Assembly: GCF_009712425.2 (NCBI RefSeq)
Contig: NZ_VCJR02000003.1
Coordinates: 186,001 to 250,000 of the forward strand
Origin: Aquisalinus luteolus
GTDB lineage: Bacteria; Pseudomonadota; Alphaproteobacteria; Caulobacterales; Parvularculaceae
Length of the DNA stretch: 64,000 nt
Reading direction: 5' to 3'
Made by a program: the position numbers and the translations under genes. The notes below the pieces were generated by a model, which saw only the letters and a list, made by a program, of their open reading frames with translations, ran no database searches and had not been told where the DNA came from. Within the stretch, counting starts at the first letter, position 1. Each line of letters opens with the position of its first letter. Of this stretch, positions 62,514 through 64,000 are shown piece by piece.

Positions 62514-63596
62514 ATCCATCGGAAATTCATCGCCATTTTCGCCCTTCTATGCGGCTTTGCCGCGATACAGCCAGTCGCTCTTGCTCAGCAGGAAGCGCCC
62601 CTGACGGTCGCGATCAAGGAAGCACCGCCCTTTGCCTTCAAGGATGAGCAGGGACGATGGGTCGGCCTGTCGGTGGAATTGTGGGAAGAGGCGGCAGGCA
62701 GTGTCGGCGTCTCCTATGAATATAGCGAGCAGACGCTCGACGACATGTTTGCCGGGCTGCAGTCCGGACAGAATGATGCCGCCATCGGCGCATTGTCTAT
62801 CACGCCGGAGCGTGAGGAGATCGTCGACTTCACCCATGGCTATTACCGTTCGGGGCTTGGCATCGCCGTGCCGTCGGAAGGCGGCGGCGGGCCGTTCTCA
62901 TTCTTCGCCCCGCTGCTGACATGGCAGTTTGCCAGCGCTGTGCTGACCTTGCTGGTCGTGCTTGCCGGTGTCGGTGCGGTGATCTGGCTGGTTGAGCGTC
63001 GACAGAACCCTGAGGAGTTTGGCGGCACGACGGCCCATGGCCTTGGCAAGGGGCTATGGTGGTCCGCGGTGACGATGACCACCGTCGGCTATGGTGACAA
63101 GTCACCTCGGACGATGGCCGGACGAATCGTTGGCCTTGTCTGGATGTTCACTTCGATCATCATCATCGCCGGCATGACCGGGGCGCTCGCCTCGGCGTTC
63201 ACCGTGTCCTCGCTCGATGGCGGGATCGAAGGGCCCGACGATCTGCGCGGCGTGCGCGTAGCGGTGGTGGAGGGCTCCTCCAGTGCTGTCTGGCTGGAAG
63301 AGCGCAATATCCGCCTGCGGGAGTTTCCGACCGCCGAGGCGGCACTTGCCGCTGTTGCAGACGGCGATCTTCAGGCGGCTGTGCATGATGCGCCGCTAGC
63401 CAGATACCTGATCGAGAATAGCGATCTGGCTGACCTGCGCGTGCTGGAGCCGAGCTTTGAGCATGAAAGCTATGGGTTTGCCTTCCCGACAGGCAGCCCG
63501 ATGGTCGAGCGCTTCAACCGTGCAACATTGCGCCTGACAGGCGGCAATGACTGGGAAGAGATGATCGAATATTACGTTGGCGAGGAAAATCTCTGA
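62514..63596 (+). CDS. Glutamate-receptor-like potassium channel (GluR0 type), unusual start
   Basis: Ligand-gated channel of about 360 residues. A signal peptide (KFIAIFALLCGFAAIQPVALAQ) is followed by a periplasmic ligand-binding domain split in two lobes (LTVAIKEAPPFAF ... TPEREEIVDFTHGYY; then GVRVAVVEGSSSAVWLEE ... ). Between them lie two membrane helices and a pore loop with the potassium filter TMTTVGYGD. The signal-peptide frame has no ATG, GTG or TTG before codon 54 (GTG 62673). ATC 62514 lies eight bases after AGGAG and is proposed here as the start; alternatively one base was inserted after ATG 62507, whose frame differs by one. Confidence 0.78.
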   Translation: MHRKFIAIFALLCGFAAIQPVALAQQEAPLTVAIKEAPPFAFKDEQGRWVGLSVELWEEAAGSVGVSYEYSEQTLDDMFAGLQSGQNDAAIGALSITPEREEIVDFTHGYYRSGLGIAVPSEGGGGPFSFFAPLLTWQFASAVLTLLVVLAGVGAVIWLVERRQNPEEFGGTTAHGLGKGLWWSAVTMTTVGYGDKSPRTMAGRIVGLVWMFTSIIIIAGMTGALASAFTVSSLDGGIEGPDDLRGVRVAVVEGSSSAVWLEERNIRLREFPTAEAALAAVADGDLQAAVHDAPLARYLIENSDLADLRVLEPSFEHESYGFAFPTGSPMVERFNRATLRLTGGNDWEEMIEYYVGEENL

Positions 63597-63661
63597 CAAA
63601 CAGACATACCGAGACTGGCAGCCTCTGCGGATACTTATCTAGCGATTTCCTGAAAAAGAAA

Positions 63662-63737
63662 TGGCTCCCCAGGCCGGACTCGAACCAGCGACCCAATGAT
63701 TAACAGTCATTTGCTCTACCAACTGAGCTACTGGGGA
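63662..63737 (-). tRNA. tRNA-Asn (GTT)
   Basis: A 76-base cloverleaf on the minus strand. Acceptor TCCCCAG pairs with CTGGGGA, anticodon stem AATGA/TCATT with loop CTGTTAA carrying GTT, T-arm GCTGG TTCGAGT CCGGC, discriminator G and encoded CCA. Confidence 0.97.
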
Positions 63738-63849
63738 ACATTTGAAGCGCGGATATAGCAAAGGGTTCGCGGCTAATCTACCGGAAAAATCGCCTCTGGC
63801 GCACTTTTTTCACCATCCTCGCCCGACGTAAAAACATGCCCAAACGAGG

Positions 63850-63877
63850 ACGGCCCCGCTTGGGGAGGCGGGGCCGT
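63850..63877. terminator. Strong stem-loop
   Basis: ACGGCCCCGC and GCGGGGCCGT form a perfect 10-bp stem around an 8-base loop. It has no clear T-run on either side. It may end a transcript coming from beyond the window's right edge or shape an RNA leader. Confidence 0.5.
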
Positions 63878-63946
63878 TACTCACTGTCGTGGGGTATGGT
63901 GGGGTATCTTCTTGGGAGAAGATGTAACCAGCATGCCCCTAAAAAG

Positions 63947-63962
63947 TTAACGGAGGGTTAAC
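63947..63962 (+). promoter_or_regulatory. Perfect CtrA box near the right edge
   Basis: TTAACGGAGGGTTAAC matches TTAA-N7-TTAAC at all fixed positions. A near-inverse copy (TTTAACCTCCGTTAA, 63975-63989) follows, so the pair can also form a hairpin. The controlled gene would start after position 64000 or is not in view. Confidence 0.6.
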
Positions 63963-64000
63963 TACACACTTAAATTTAACCTCCGTTAAAAATTTTATTC

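Noticed and set aside
63956-63974. Second CtrA-like pair formed by the inner TTAA and the next TTAA
   Set aside because: The spacer is eight bases, not seven, so it does not meet the CtrA consensus.
1-64000. CRISPR arrays, insertion-sequence transposases, integrases or rRNA genes
   Set aside because: No regularly spaced direct repeats, no transposase or integrase motifs and no rRNA-like sequence were seen; the only dispersed elements are the short palindromic repeats listed.

Overview
This window looks like a GC-rich alphaproteobacterial chromosome from the Caulobacterales / Hyphomonadales / Parvularculales side of the class. Supporting signs are a CckA hybrid kinase, two perfect CtrA boxes (TTAA-N7-TTAAC), a tRNA-His with A73 and no encoded G-1, cytochrome c maturation genes of the CcmF/H/I type, TonB-dependent receptors and a type II secretion operon. 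I cannot name the species.

Layout. 1-18.2 kb: a prepilin peptidase cut by the window edge diverges from a surface lipoprotein of the ElpS kind, a TonB-dependent receptor, and a complete gspC-N operon ending in a small lipoprotein gene. A candidate PhoB box precedes the lipoprotein. 18.3-26.5 kb: a zinc/cadmium-type CDF exporter, an exosortase-associated O-ligase, an M28 peptidase, an RDD membrane protein, a SIMPL protein and a second TonB receptor. 26.5-38.9 kb is the accessory part: two diverged secreted paralogs, a frameshifted cupin, a phoD phosphatase with its own candidate Pho box, an ornithine decarboxylase / deoxyhypusine-synthase-like operon, an AT-rich TIR-domain gene, a nonsense-interrupted gene, several secreted proteins of unknown role, and two copies of a composite hairpin repeat with unlike arms but a related loop.

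38.9-50 kb: a LytTR regulator divergent from a two-gene membrane operon, a GH5 glucanase divergent from a CE2-type esterase, a racemase and an amidohydrolase, then a pair of genes of which the first looks like an uncharacterised N-terminal-threonine (proteasome-like) hydrolase. 50-64 kb is mostly core: patatin, cckA, an M48 peptidase, tRNA-His, topoisomerase IB, a 3-hydroxyisobutyryl-CoA hydrolase, ccmF-ccmH with ccmI facing them, gcdH, a glutamate-receptor-like potassium channel with no ordinary start codon, and tRNA-Asn.

How it fits together: the two candidate Pho boxes tie the secretion locus and PhoD into one probable phosphate-starvation response. The CtrA box in front of cckA suggests a feedback loop in cell-cycle control. 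The best leads for undescribed biology are the Ntn-hydrolase-like pair at 47150-48896, the composite hairpin repeats, the TIR gene at 33645-34631 and the start-codon anomaly at 62514.
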